A stretch of DNA of 64,000 nt from Odontesthes bonariensis (lineage: Eukaryota; Chordata; Actinopteri; Atheriniformes; Atherinopsidae): NCBI RefSeq assembly GCF_027942865.1, contig NC_134516.1, positions 17,597,822 through 17,661,821 on the forward strand, read 5' to 3'. Made by a program: the position numbers and the translations under genes. Shown here one piece after another: positions 35,716 to 49,000 of the stretch. The notes beneath the pieces were generated by a model that searched no databases, had not been told where the DNA came from, and was given only the letters and a program-made list of their open reading frames with translations. Each line of letters begins with the position of its first letter. The stretch's first letter is position 1.

Positions 35716-36590
35716 TTTAGGCTGCTTGGGATGCTGGCCAGCTAGCAGGATATTTTCACTCGTACTCCCAGTTACATGTGACAGGAATTAGCTGGTGCTA
35801 ATTCGCCAGTGGCTACAGAAGCAGGTGTGCAAGGTTACACCCAATGCTAACAGTTAGCCTAGCCTAAAAAAACATTCTCAGAAACGTTGCTAAATGAAAA
35901 CACAAATAGTTAAATCTATCACAGACTTGGTAGCTTTATGTTGCTGGAATTTATCACTTTGGTTCAGTTGGGGTAGTTAATTTTGCTGCCACACGAAAAT
36001 ATGTCGGCTAGCTGGAGACTTTAGGTTGCTTAAGGTAGCGGCTAGCTAGCAGAATATTTTCTTTTCACTGTTAAGTTTATGTATTAGTTGGTAATAATTT
36101 GCCAATGGCTGCTGAAAAGGGAGTGTTAGGCTATACCCAGTGCTAACAGTTAGCCTAGCCTCAAAAAAATACATTCTCAAGACACTTTTTTTTGCAAAAT
36201 GAAAACAAAAAACTATAATTTATCTCATAGTTTCTTGGTAGCTTTATGTTGGGAGGCAATTTCTCTTTTGTTCAGCTGGGGTGGCAAATTGCTGTTAGCA
36301 AGCGGAAGACTTTAGGTCGCTTAGGGTACTAGCTGACTAGCAGAATGTTTTATTTTCACTATGAAGTGACTTAGTTGGTGGTGATTTGCTGATGGAAAAA
36401 GGGAGTGTTTTGTTATACCTAATGCTAACAGTTTTAGCCAAGTCCCCAAAAAACATTCTCAGAAAACACAACAGTTAAATTAACCACAAAGTTAGTAGTA
36501 TTGTGTTACTTATTCCTTTTTAATTGTTCATTTAAAAAAAAAAAATGCTATCAGCAAGTATAAGACATTTGGCTGCTGGCTTAATCCTTT
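35716..36590 (+). repeat. Diverged tandem repeat, about 295-bp period, in gpr137c 3' UTR
   Basis: Three degenerate copies begin near 35741, 36041 and 36332, each with a GCTAGCAG-A-TATTTT-like start. Each then has an AATGCTAACAGTTAGCCTAG-like stretch, an ACATTCTCA box and a GGTAGCTTTATGTTG-like box (the third copy is more decayed). The copies differ by many substitutions and small indels, so the duplication is old. It follows the gpr137c stop codon by about 0.55 kb. Confidence 0.8.
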
Positions 36591-37977
36591 ACCCTGATTG
36601 CTACGTGTACATTTTGATATGTAATATAAGCTTACAGTTCTTTTAACTGTCTGGCTGTAATCAAAATACTGATTTTAAGTGTTTAATCATCAATGTTAAC
36701 TTCTCACAGCCCAGGAATTCTTTCCATGAACTTATATGTAGCTGCAATATGGGAGTCAGTATTGGTAAGGGAAAATTCAAGCTTCCTTTGTCAATATAGA
36801 GTGAAACTTATGACCCGGCGCCCAAATCATGTGAAGAACGTTGTGTTTGAAACAAACAACTCTTATCTGGATCATTTGGAAAACATAAGAGATTCCATAT
36901 CAGTGTGTGACCTGCAATTTGGAGACGACTCAGCCCGTACACTGTTTATTTCCTGACTGGAAGAGTCTCTGAAGCTCATTTGTGACCAAATATTCTTCAC
37001 ATAATCTGATGTTTTGTGAGCTGTGAGGCAGAAATTTGCACTTAGACGAAGATAACCTTCAGAGGAAAAAGGCCACGGAGCCTGAATGTAGGTTTTTCGT
37101 CTCCTATCTTGTATTTTTCTTCTGTAATAGTCTGTATTTTACTATTTATCCTGTGAGAAAGGAAGCATCAATGTGCCATCACATTTTGTCATATCTAATA
37201 CCTGCATTCCTGAAAGAAAATATTTTTGCACAAGAATTTGTCCGATGATGTACGTCTTTAATCATTTGTGTCTCTACACACCAATCAGTTTTTAATATGT
37301 GTGAGATCTTAGATTTGTTTTCAAAGTTTAGTGTGCTTTTATATTACATAGATTTTTACTAATAGATTTTATATTTCTTTTCTCTCTTTTTTTTTTTAGC
37401 TTTTCCTCTGTTCTCATAACCTATTTCTGGATCTCATGACAGAGTACAGCCTGTCAGCAATACTCTGAAGGAGCATTTTTGTTGTTTATGACCCACCTCT
37501 TAGACCAAATCAGTGCATCTGTGCTAAACAACAGAAACGCTGCACATTGTTGTACTTCAGCTGACACAAAAATCAACCTGTAAATGACCATGAAAACTTT
37601 GACTTCTTTACAAACTGAGAGTCGGAACTAAATTGGCTGTTTTATTCTACAAAATAATCTGTGAAATCATTTAAACTGATGCTCGTGCTTTAAGATTCCC
37701 TCGCTTTTGTCATTGAGGTTTACCGGATACTTTGACATGCAGCGGATGAAGTGAAGTTCTCATTGTTGGGTCCAGCTGTTTATCTGCAGTGTAGAATGCA
37801 TGTTTCTGCTTCCCGGGGTCGTATTCTTTGTGTAAAATGTTATTTGCTCTTTAAAAATGCAACTAATTCTTTCATGGACTGTTTCATGTTATTGATGGTT
37901 TTATCTGTGGCCATGATGAATGTAACCTGTGCAACAGATCACTAATGATGTATGCGAGGAAAGCACTACCATGTTGA

Positions 37978-37983
37978 AATAAA
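37978..37983 (+). terminator. Candidate gpr137c poly(A) signal
   Basis: An AATAAA hexamer sits in TTGAAATAAAGGCC about 2.8 kb after the gpr137c stop. No exon-like sequence was seen between them, so a long 3' UTR ending here is plausible. Other AATAAA hexamers exist, and the assignment is not proven. Confidence 0.4.
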
Positions 37984-40051
37984 GGCCTACTGCACTGTTG
38001 TCAAAAACAAAAAGTAAACCGGAGCCTATTCAGTGTTTCTTACGATTAGACGACTCACGAACCTGTCTACCCGACCCAGACCGATGCCAGAGTGTGGCGA
38101 GGAGATCAAACCGCCGCACAATGTTCTCATTGTGTTTGCTACAGTGTGTCTAACTGCTTCTGACCTTTCCCACCAAAACACGCAGCACGTCATGTGGCTG
38201 CATTTACCGGTTAACAAGGTTACGACTGGAGTCAGGACAGCAGCTGGCCATCTCTCCTGGGGGGTGGGCAGTCGAGTTTGTTGCTGATCTGTGTACAGCA
38301 GCTTATTGCACCAGGAAATACATTTGCTGCTGTGAATAGATTTAAACTGAAACAGGTGAGACGCATATTTAAAATCCCTGGAAGTTCACTGGAGTTTTTT
38401 TCTTGGGCTGTCATAGTGCCACACTGATACTGAGGGCTAAACCCATAGCTGGCACCACTTAAAGTTTTCCATTTCTTGTTTTGGTCTGAATTTAAATGGC
38501 AGTTTTACCTGTGAGATAATCCAAATTTAACTCCCAGTGGGCAGGACTTGGTTAGATGTCGTCGCTTGGAAACTACTGAATTTTGTGGTAAAGACTTGGG
38601 AAAAGCTTTAAGTTGAGTAGCCAGAATAGAGTGCATATTTCTCACATTTTTGCCCTGTTAGATTTAGAGTAGACTTTAATATTCCATTTCTGCTTTGTAC
38701 CACCTTAAAAATCTCATCGTTCCCCATCAAACCACAAGATCTCTTTGCTCTGGCCTGCTTGTAACTCCCAGAATGGGAGGCAGAGCCTTCAGATTCCAGG
38801 TTTATCTCCTTTGGGACCAGCTCCCAGTTCAGATCTTTACTTAATTCATGATCATCTTAATCCTCATGTTTGTATTTTGACTCGCTTTTATTGGTTTGTG
38901 TTAATATTTCAGTGCTAGGGCAAATGATTTTCATGACTTTTGGTCATCTTTTACTCTTATTTCTTCATAATAATTATATTTTTTCTTCAATCAGGCACAT
39001 TAAACGTGTGAAAAGCCCCATAATAAATTAAGATGAATTTATAGTCTTCCGTTCGACTTCCTAATTAATTACAAACTAAGGAGTCAGCTACCCTCCATCT
39101 GCTTCCTTTTATTCTGTAGAAAAAAGGACAAATCTTTCTTAAAGTATTGAAAATGCCTATTGAGTATCAGTTCATATTCCACTCAAACGTTTCACAGGAG
39201 GACACTTTGACTGAGTTTGAATGCCACTGCACATCACATTTAAGCTTTAAACAGCAATCTAAATGCACAAAGTCATCACTTTTCTATCACTTTTTCCTTA
39301 GACGAAACTCATGATTTATCATTTATTTTGACACAAAGGAAAGTAAGTAGACATTCTTGAAGTCAGATCAATCGTTTTGAAGAAAAAAATGAAAATTTAG
39401 GAAAAGTAAGTTGTTAAACAAGTCTGGATCCTGACTTAAAAGAGCCCGGTTGTTCCTGATTTAAGCCCACTTGTGCGATCAAAGAAACATTCAAGTTTTA
39501 TCCACAGTCTGTTTTTCCATCTTATCCCTTCAGAAATGGAATATAATGCATTTAAATCACAAATGGTTCAAAAGACTAATATGGGATTTATATTTTAAAT
39601 CAATTTGTAGCTGCCTCGTCTCTAAAAAGGCATGGATTAACACGCAAAAGTACTTTTTTCCCAGTGTTTATAAAGTTGAAAAATGATCATATTTGAACAA
39701 ACTCTTCATTAATGACCCTAACATGCCTGAAGGAGCTGAAATTAAAGGTTTGAAACCCGGCAAGAGACAGAAACACCCCATTAATTAAATATTTAAGGCA
39801 TCTTGGTCATCAGGCTTCAGAGGAAGCACAAACATATACAAACGTACAAAATACACGAGCATCCCCCACACACCGGATCTGTAATGGCGTTTCTTTCTGA
39901 CCATTAGCACATCTAAAAATCAATACTTCACTGTATCGATTTCCAAAAACTCTCTGCAGGCGACCGCGTTAAGAGTTCAAAGGTCGTCGTCGTCGCTGCT
40001 GTCCCAGGAAGCGAGGTCTGTCGACCTTTGAGAGAGGAGTCTGTGCCTCTG
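37984..40051. other. Tail-to-tail intergenic region, gpr137c to acp2
   Basis: The region holds the likely 3' UTR of acp2 (read leftwards from 40051) and unassigned sequence. I saw no coding exon, RNA gene or clear transposon here. Confidence 0.6.
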
Positions 40052-43000
40052 TCAGGATTCCTCCCCGACTTCCTGGTTTATCACATGATGGTAGCCCCTG
40101 CTTCTGGTTGGCTCCTTCTGCCAGCAAATGACCCCGAGGAGGAGGGCGATGAGGATGAGAAGCAGAAAGCCGGACAAGGCCAGGCTGATGATGACCTCTG
40201 AAAACGGGGAAAGAAAAAACAAAAATATGACGGTAAGAGGGGTCATAAGTGGCTATGGAACTGGAAACCTGCACATCTGGAAAGGCTCCAATGCTGAAAG
40301 GTATAAACAGGTGTTAGAGCAACATCTGCTCCCTTCTTCAGGGAAGGCCTTGCTTATTTCAGCAGGACAGAGTTAAACCACATCCTGCATTTGTTCCAAC
40401 AGAGTCCAGCTGCTGGACTGACCTGCTGCAGTCCAGATGTTTCACCACCTGAAACATCTGCACTGACCTGCCTGCAGTCCAGATGTTTCACCACCTGAAA
40501 ACACTTAAAATACAACAAAGAAGCTCCAGAATCTTCCATCAGACAGGAATGGGACAACATTTCCTCTCCCAAAGGTCCAGCAGCTGGTCTCCTCAGTTCC
40601 CAGATGTTTACAGATGTTCTTAAAAGAAGAGGGCTCGCACAGCGTCCCAACTTTTTAAGTTCACTCTCCTTTATTCATGTAGATCTGGGTTTTAAAGAAG
40701 TGACGACTGAGACTTTATGTGAACATTTTGAAATGTTGTAAAGATAAATAATAAATCAAAATAACTATTTAAACTTCTCAATTTGAATTTCCTTACATTA
40801 TCGTTGCTACAGTTTGTGACAGTTTTCAAAAGTATTTAATAAAAAAAAAAAAAAAAAGAGAAAACAATACAACAAATTCTGGGGTGCCAGTCAGGTATCC
40901 CTCCTGAAAAATAGGATAATTTAATTTAAATACTTTCGTATATGATACAGCCACACAAAGGTGTCGACCCTTAATTGGTTAAATGACAAACAGAAATGTT
41001 CTTTTCGAGCAACAGCACACAGGGGAAAAAACAAAAACTCAACAACAATATCTCTACTTTTCTGGTTTCGAACGACAGATATGGACACAAGATAGGTTCC
41101 TCCGTTTCTGTGATGGATGAACATTGATGCAAAATTCCCGGAATTTTCAAAGACGGAAACTTTCCATGGAAATTTAAGGGAATTAACTGGAATTTATGGG
41201 AATTTTCAAAATTGGTTTAAAAAAAAAAAAAAAGTTTGGCTCTTCTAGGGAACTTAAATATAGTTGAGGAAAGTATATTTTAGCATAATCTTGACTAAAA
41301 CAAACAGATGCCATTCCTCAATCACATGCACAGAGCACACTGCTTACTGCACGGCTATAGGGCTCGGGCACGTGACGTCACTACGTGAGCGGCGGCCATA
41401 CTGGAGGCTCAGAACTGTTTTGTTTACATTGTTTTCCACTGCGCGCAGACGTACTCCCGCCTGGTCTCGGAACTTTCTTTGTTGGTTTATCTATTTTACT
41501 TATTGTCTTTGCCACTATGGTCGCACGTTGCTGTGTCGTGGGGTGCAATAGCGTAAGCCGTGACAGGAATGGGGGGGGGAAATCGTAAATGGTTTATCTT
41601 TTTACCGGTTTCCTGCTTGGAGGCGCACCCACGGAGATAACAAAGCGTCGTCGACTAGCATGGATCGCTGCTGTAAGACGACCAAGCATAACTTTCCACT
41701 CAATCCCGGTGTTGATGAGTGTGTTCTCTGCATTTTCATTCTGGTAAGTTACAGACTTTTGTGTGCTGAGGTAAAGATCCCCGCCTTCACAAGAGGACAC
41801 TGTCAGTTGGAAGCAAGGGATGTCTCAATGGGTTAAAAGCGGAGGACAAATTTCGTGTGTATGCATGTATACATGACAATAAATCTGATCTTAATCTTAA
41901 TTTAATGTGGAAAATACAAGGAAAATTGCCCATCTCCATATTCACATGGAAAGGGCGATTGGAACTGTCAGAAACAATACACCTTTTTGTCAGCAAAAGT
42001 ACCTATCAACATAGTTTTGCCATGCGAAGGTGAAGACAAAACATTCTTTGACAAGATTGTGTCTGTATGTTGTACTCTGACCACCATGAGCATGAGTGTT
42101 GTGCAAAGTTGAAGTCGTCTGAAATAAATATGCTTTGAGATACAGCCAAGTGTGTGTTTCATTATTTATTTACAAGTAGAGTAACATGACAAAAGTGTAA
42201 AGTGTCATTATAATTGAAACTGTTGCAAAGTATAAGCACTGACACCACATACTATATACGCAATTATGTCCTAAAGGGTGACAATCCATTCCTTGCTCGG
42301 TATTTCATAAGGGTCCAGTCCGTTTAAAACCCCAATCTTCTGTATGTACCGATATCTGGCTTCCTTCTGTAATGTATCCCGGTATATCCCACATCCTTTC
42401 TTCGATTTTAACATGCTTTTCTCTCACTTTTCTCTCACTGTTTGGTCCTTGATCTGCGTCTTGCCTCAGGGTTTGTTTACGAGATTGTGCCTCCAATATG
42501 GCGACCATATCCCAGAATGCAACGCGTGTGCCCGAGCCCTATTGAGACCACACCCCCTACTGGCACTGTGCATGCCTCCATCACATGTACAGAAGATTTC
42601 TATAAGACTGGACCACACTTTTGAGCCTGAAGCACAAAGACTATTGAAGGCACACATTTGAGCCTGTGGACTTAACAAAGTGAAGTAAGTTTTGATGATA
42701 TTCTGGGGAAATATATTTATTAAATGTTTAAATTGCAAATATCAAACCAAACCTAAGGCTCTGACACAGAGCCATCCTCAACAAGGCTGGAAAGTGACAC
42801 TGAAGAGGAAGACTCAGAGTTGGATGTTGCTGAGGCCCAGGAAGAGTCTATTGACTGAGCAAAAATGCAGAGGATTGCTTGAAGGAAGATTTGCATGTTT
42901 AATGGGACGTTTTGGAGGAACATTTAACATTTTGAATGGGACTTTGTGGAGATTTTTGGATGGAGGGGGGGGTTGCATTTTTGAATGAGTGGGGTTAGGG

Positions 43001-46000
43001 GATGGGTAATATTGAACCCAACACTCCTGTTTTTGTTCATCCATGAAACAAGTAATTAGAACGTGTTCTACTCTACTTACAAATAAATCTGTTGAAATAT
43101 CTGTTAAACATTTTGTATGGATGTTTTCTCATGACTTCTGTTTATATTTATGCTTGCATATTATATTCCCAGTTAGTTCTCCTAAATTCCCATTAGTTCC
43201 CATAATTCCCATGGAAAGTTTCCAATATGGAATATATCCAAAATTCCCAAGCTTAACTTCCCATGGAAATTTACCGGAAACTTTCCGCCCCTTTGCAACC
43301 CAATGAACATTATATTCAAAATCACTATAGAGCGTAATAAATATTTTACTTTGGGAACTTACGAAAGTTGAAAGATGTCGCCATGTGCAACTGAGAGTTC
43401 CAATCTGGAATGCACGCTTGTCACGGTTTGTAAATACGTGTGTCCGCCTCTAGCGTCAAAAGGTAAACGGCCACTTAAAAAAAAAAAAAAAAAATGAGGT
43501 ACTGGCGTCAACTTGAACACGGACCACTCAGGTGAGTACACGGCCATGTTTGGGGCGTGTTCGTAAGTATGGCGTAACAATAAGAGAGACGAAAACTGTG
43601 CAACACAGCTCCAGAAATTGGTACAGATGCATGAGAGCGAGCACACAGACAGATTTTATTGATCTCAGCCGGGTGTGCAGACCATGTGGATGCTGTTCTC
43701 GTTGTATTTGCAGTTTGTGCACATGGACCGATACATTTTCACAGACGCCGTGCATCCCTGAAACCGCAGAGCCCCCCTATACTGCACGCATTATGATGCA
43801 ATCATGGAAAAAAATGTTACAGTGTTTTTTTTAATTAAAAATGGTCTCAAAAGAGCATTTTTATATTTTTTTTGAAAAAAAATGTTTTAGGGGGGGGGGT
43901 TATTTTGGGTATGTTGCCATACGGCAACATTGTGCGATAAAGGAACGAGCCATTGTGAATTATTCACAAATATACCCAATATTAATGAATGATTAGAGAC
44001 CTGTTCTTTATAAATAAACTGTTTTTATTGTTTCATATATCAATCACTGACTTCATTCATAAATTCACAAAAATAAATTTAATTCCAGTTGAGATCTTTT
44101 GCCTTGGGGGGAACGGGTACTGCAACCGGTTCCTCCTCTTGCTCTTCAACTACCGGAATAAACAGATGGAAATTTTTAGTTTGTGCACAAACTCTCTCTC
44201 TCCCTCTTCCTCTGTGTGTGTGTGTGTGTGTCACACGTCTATGTGTGTGTGTAGCCATGCACGTGTTCGTGTGCATAGTTGCAATGTACTGTATGCCTTG
44301 TTTTGGAATGCTATAAAATGCATGACATCAGCTCACCACTTTTGCTAAGATACAATATACAAACTTTTTCATTACACATATTCTATATACCTGAGTGACA
44401 CATGACACTGTACATACCTGTCTCTTCATCGTCTGAGTGAGCTAGGCCTAATTCTGCCTGCACTTGAAACTCCTCGTCGCTCATCCCTAACTCATCCTCA
44501 CTTTCTGGGTCAGGAATTGCCACCTGTACTCTGGTTATGGCCTCTCTTATCCTGACATTCCCATAAAAAAACTGCTGGGTTCATTTTCTAAACAAAATAA
44601 TGCATAAAAATGCAAAAATACATGAGCAAGGTGCATTCAAGCATGTATGTTTCAAAACTCTCCCAACAGACCACACTGCATAAGTATTAGCAAATGTTGT
44701 TCCATTACCGCACAATGTTGCCGTATGGCAACAAACCTATTTTACTGAATAAAAAAGTAAATAATATGTGATATTATATACATATTACATAAAAAGGCTA
44801 TAACTTACCCCAGTTTCTTGCAGATATTTTTTGTATTTTGAAATGATGTCACATTCAGGAAATAATCTTCATAAAATCAGGAGCATTTCTGACAGTGACT
44901 GAAGCCATCGCCAGCGTGGGAAAGAATGGCTGTGAAAGCTAGAGGGATGTCCTGTGATGTTGTCAAAGCTTGTCATTGGCTGTAGAAGGGTTCTACCATG
45001 GATTTCAGACGAATCAGAGTCCACGTTTATTTTCAAATTTCCAGAAATCCCTCCAAAAAGGGTATGTTGCCATATGGCAACACCGTGCAGTATAGGGCTA
45101 AAATCCCGATTCACCGCCTGGACACAGCCAGGTTTTAGGTTTTATTCCGCGTCAGCAGCAGCGTGTGTTCCTCACCTTTATCGCTCCCGTGGGAAGGCAG
45201 CTGACACTCCTTGTCCCTGTCCTCTGAGATGGAGAGCTTTGTAATTCTCACAAACTCATCTAGGGGGCAGTGAAGGGTGCAGCCCGGCAGCTGGAGCGGG
45301 TACGGCTCCACGGAGGTGTCGTTTCGGTAGAACATCGACACTGAAGCAGAGCTGGGCGGACACAGAGAGGCAGGTTCAGCCGTTTTAATGCATTCTCTGT
45401 TTAAACAGTTAATATCAGAGCAATGGAACACAGGATGAGCATTACAAAGCATAAAAAACTATTCCAATTGAGTTCTATCTACCCGTTGTCGTCCGTGTGC
45501 AGCTCAAACATGTGACAGGAGGCGTAAGGTGGCTGTTTTCCATTGAAGACATCCAGGCTGGCCTGAAGAGCAGCTACGGTGGTGTCGTGCTGCAGAACAG
45601 ACACATTTAAGGATATTCATGCTCTCTGAGGAAGCTCACATGACCGCGCAGCCCCTGAAGGTAACAAAAAAGGTCAAATAAAGTAGTATCCATCAACATT
45701 AACTGGCTCACCGCTGAGAGCATCATCATCTTAAGGTGCTGCGTTGAGTCTGGGACGGCCATCTTGGAAAGATTCTTGACTATTTCATTCAGCAGAATTC
45801 CTGAAAGATAAACGGCGTCTTTTATTTTACTCATTAAACCATTTAGTTAAGGACGAGTGGTGATATTTTACTGTTTTATCAATTTCTTTTGAACTCAGAT
45901 AAAGCTCATAAACACCAAATATTTGCTCCAACTAGAACTCAGCTCCATTTTTAACACAAAAAATAATGCACCATTTTCTCCTTTCTTCCATCTGGGAAAC

Positions 46001-49000
46001 TAATCATGGGAAGTTTTTTTGGAATGGGAAAAGAGCCAAACGTAAGTGTAACTGCCAACAAAAACACATCTCATTCTGAAATCAGCAAGGCTTTGCACAT
46101 CAAAGATCTTGGCTGGGACTTTTTAAGCAAACACATTCTTGAGAAAACATGCCGAGTGAGACTGAACACAAAGTCTTCACGGATAGAACGTCCCACGGAG
46201 GGACACAACGAGGTGCTGAACGGTGGAGTAAGATAGCAGAGGACCAACACATAACACACAGAAAGAATTTCTCCAGTAGATAAAAGGTCACATTTATCAT
46301 CTCATGGAAGAAACAAACACAAAGTTCTGAGTACGTCACTGCCCACACACACACCTCCCTGTAGCCGACTCTTCTCTTGTCGTTTGTAGACTCCAAACGT
46401 GATCTGCACACATTGAACATCAGATATTAATCCCTGCATTTCAAAACGTACGATTAGAGCCAAGATGCTGCGGCAGCTTCTACCTGAAACCCGAAGTCTT
46501 TGAGCATCCTGAGCTTCTCCATGACGCCAGGAGTCACCCAGTCAGGAGCCGACTTGTTGTGGCGGGACTGAAAACGCAACAAACACAGTTCGATGTTTAA
46601 AACCCACAAAGATCCAACAGGTCGACCCACTTTCTCTGTGCATGTGTCAGTTCAGCAGAATCTGTCCTGGCTTCTGCTGCCACTTCACACATTGTTGCTT
46701 CATTCTTGGGTGAATGCACTCCGTGACCCAGCAGCATGGCGGCATGCTAAAGTTTGGACACCCCTGGTCAGAGTTTCAGTCTCTTTGAGTAGAACACGAC
46801 CCATAACCGAAAAGGCACAAAGTTAAACATGACTCATGTCTTCCTGAGTGAAAAGTGTCCTCTGCTCTCTTTCACTTCTTGTTTTTTGGGGGATTATCAC
46901 ACATTATTTACTCAAAAGGCTTCCTGTTTTGTGAGATTCTTGAACTGGTTTTTCTTGAGTCGCTCGGGAACCTGAGCCAGAGCCTTCTGAGGAAGTCCGC
47001 TGTGGCAGTGACGTGCATTTGGGATCATTGTCCTGTTATAGAAGCCGCCCTCTTTTCCTCTTCAGCCCCTTTACAGACATGTGACGCTTGTTAACAGAAT
47101 CCTTTCCTTCCAGACATATGATCTTCATTCAAGAGATCCCTGTCCAACAAGTTCTGTTTTCACTTCATCAGCTGAAAATCAGTCATTTAAGGTGCATTTC
47201 AAGCAGAAATGATTATTATCCAGGAAGCTTAAATATTATTTCAGCCACAGGTCGTTTGTTTTTCCACTGAAGTGTGATTTATGGGGCGAATTAAAGTGTG
47301 ACATCCCGCATCAGAGCGTTGGAGCTGCTGCTCTGATCAGTTGAAGCAGCAGTTGGGCTAATTACTGAAATATTGTGCATTTTTATGTTTTTTCTTAATG
47401 TAACCACTGTGAAACGCTAAGATATTAAAGTTTTATTGCTCTGATTTAGTGTTTTCTGTGCATCTTACACCCTTCCCTTTTTTACAATACTTATATATTT
47501 GCACTCTCTTTGCACCGTTTTTGGTGGCTTTAAATTTCGTTGTACCATGTATAATGACAATAAAGGCATTCTGATTCTGTGATCAGACCTGCTTCTCCTT
47601 CATAATCAATCCTGCTCCACCACCAGTTTGCACGAACGTCGAACTTTGAATGTTGTTTTCACAGACGGTACAAACTACCACTTATTATCAGGAGTCTCGT
47701 CTGAACTTTATACTGTGTTTGCATTTAATAACATCGTCAGGTGTTCATTATGCTGTTTATGTGCATGTAAGTGGATAGTAAAGAGTTACATTTACTTGAG
47801 TAAGTTTTTGAAAAAATTATACTTCTCGGAGTAGTTTTAAATCTCTCTACCTTTTACTTTTACTTGAGTAGATTTGTACAAAAGAAACTGTCCTCTTACT
47901 CCGCTACATTAGGCTACAATGAGCTCGTTACTTTTCTTCTTACCTCTTTGGTATTCTACGCCTCATTATTTTTATTATTATGTTTTATTCTGACAGAGAG
48001 AGACTTCCGCCAAAGGCTCTACCATCTGACTGTGTTTCACCAATCAGACGTAACCGTGCAGTTTGGTCACGTGACCATACTCAATCTCAGCGGTGGGACG
48101 GGTTAGCTTTACAGTTTACAGTCGTAGCAAACAAAGAAACAGATGAAAAATGTCAGAATCAACGGTGGGAAATGCAGACACAGACGAGGCCTCATACTGA
48201 AAGCATGTTTACCTTACAAAGAGTGAGAAACAGCAGCTACATTATGTGTCTTCTGTGTCAACCAAAACAAACGGACATTTCAGCAGAAACTCAACATCTA
48301 ACTTGAGGAAACATGTAGCGCTAAGTTTCCTGAATTCATTTCCCCCCCATGGATAGGTGAATGTTTGTTTTTTAGGTTACATATGTTTTAAACATTTCCT
48401 AAGTCTCTTTTATTTTTTATTGAAGTACTTGAATTTACCTGGATTATTTTTAATTTAAGCTATTTTGTAATTAATTAATTGTAATTTATTTTATCAGTTG
48501 GATGAACTCTAATTTGCCTAAAGATGATTATTTAGTATTTTTGTCTGTCTGATGAATTCTTGTGTTAACAAATAAATCAGACGTTACTCAACAGTTACTC
48601 AGTACTTGAGTAGTTTTTTCACCAAGCACTTTTTTACTCTTAAAGTAATTATTTGGATGACTACTTTTTACTTTTACTTGAGTCATATTATTCTGAAGTA
48701 ACAGTACTTTTACTTGAGTAAAATTTTGGCTACTCTACCCACCTCTGCTCTGCACCAACATATATGGCAGTAAGCTAATATCTGTTAGCTAACACACGGT
48801 ATTTTGAGCAGGATGAGAAGAAAAAGAAGTCATTTAGAGGTGTGAGCAGCATTATTCAGTGAGTTAGTCAGAACTAACCCTCATCTATAAGAAAACCAAT
48901 GCGATTAATTTTTACATAACTGTTGGGATGATGTTTGTCTAGCGCTGGATACGATCCTTTATGAATGCATGTGATGTTTATTCACACCAGGCCTTTGAAT

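Larger units (their letters stand above)
41117..43311. mobile_element. hAT-like transposon containing a nested insertion
   Basis: Direct repeats ATGAACATT at 41117-41125 and 43303-43311 flank an element. Its subterminal regions are inverted copies rich in GGAAACTTTCCATGGAAATTT and GGGAATT motifs. The 8-9 bp duplication fits hAT. An acidic tail-like coding remnant ([20 protein letters not shown] then stop) lies near 42790-42858. It is split by the P-like element at 41358-42541. It occupies acp2 intron 12. Confidence 0.75.

Noticed and set aside
36693-36956. 87-codon ORF downstream of gpr137c
   Set aside because: It lies in the putative 3' UTR, with no family resemblance or splice structure.
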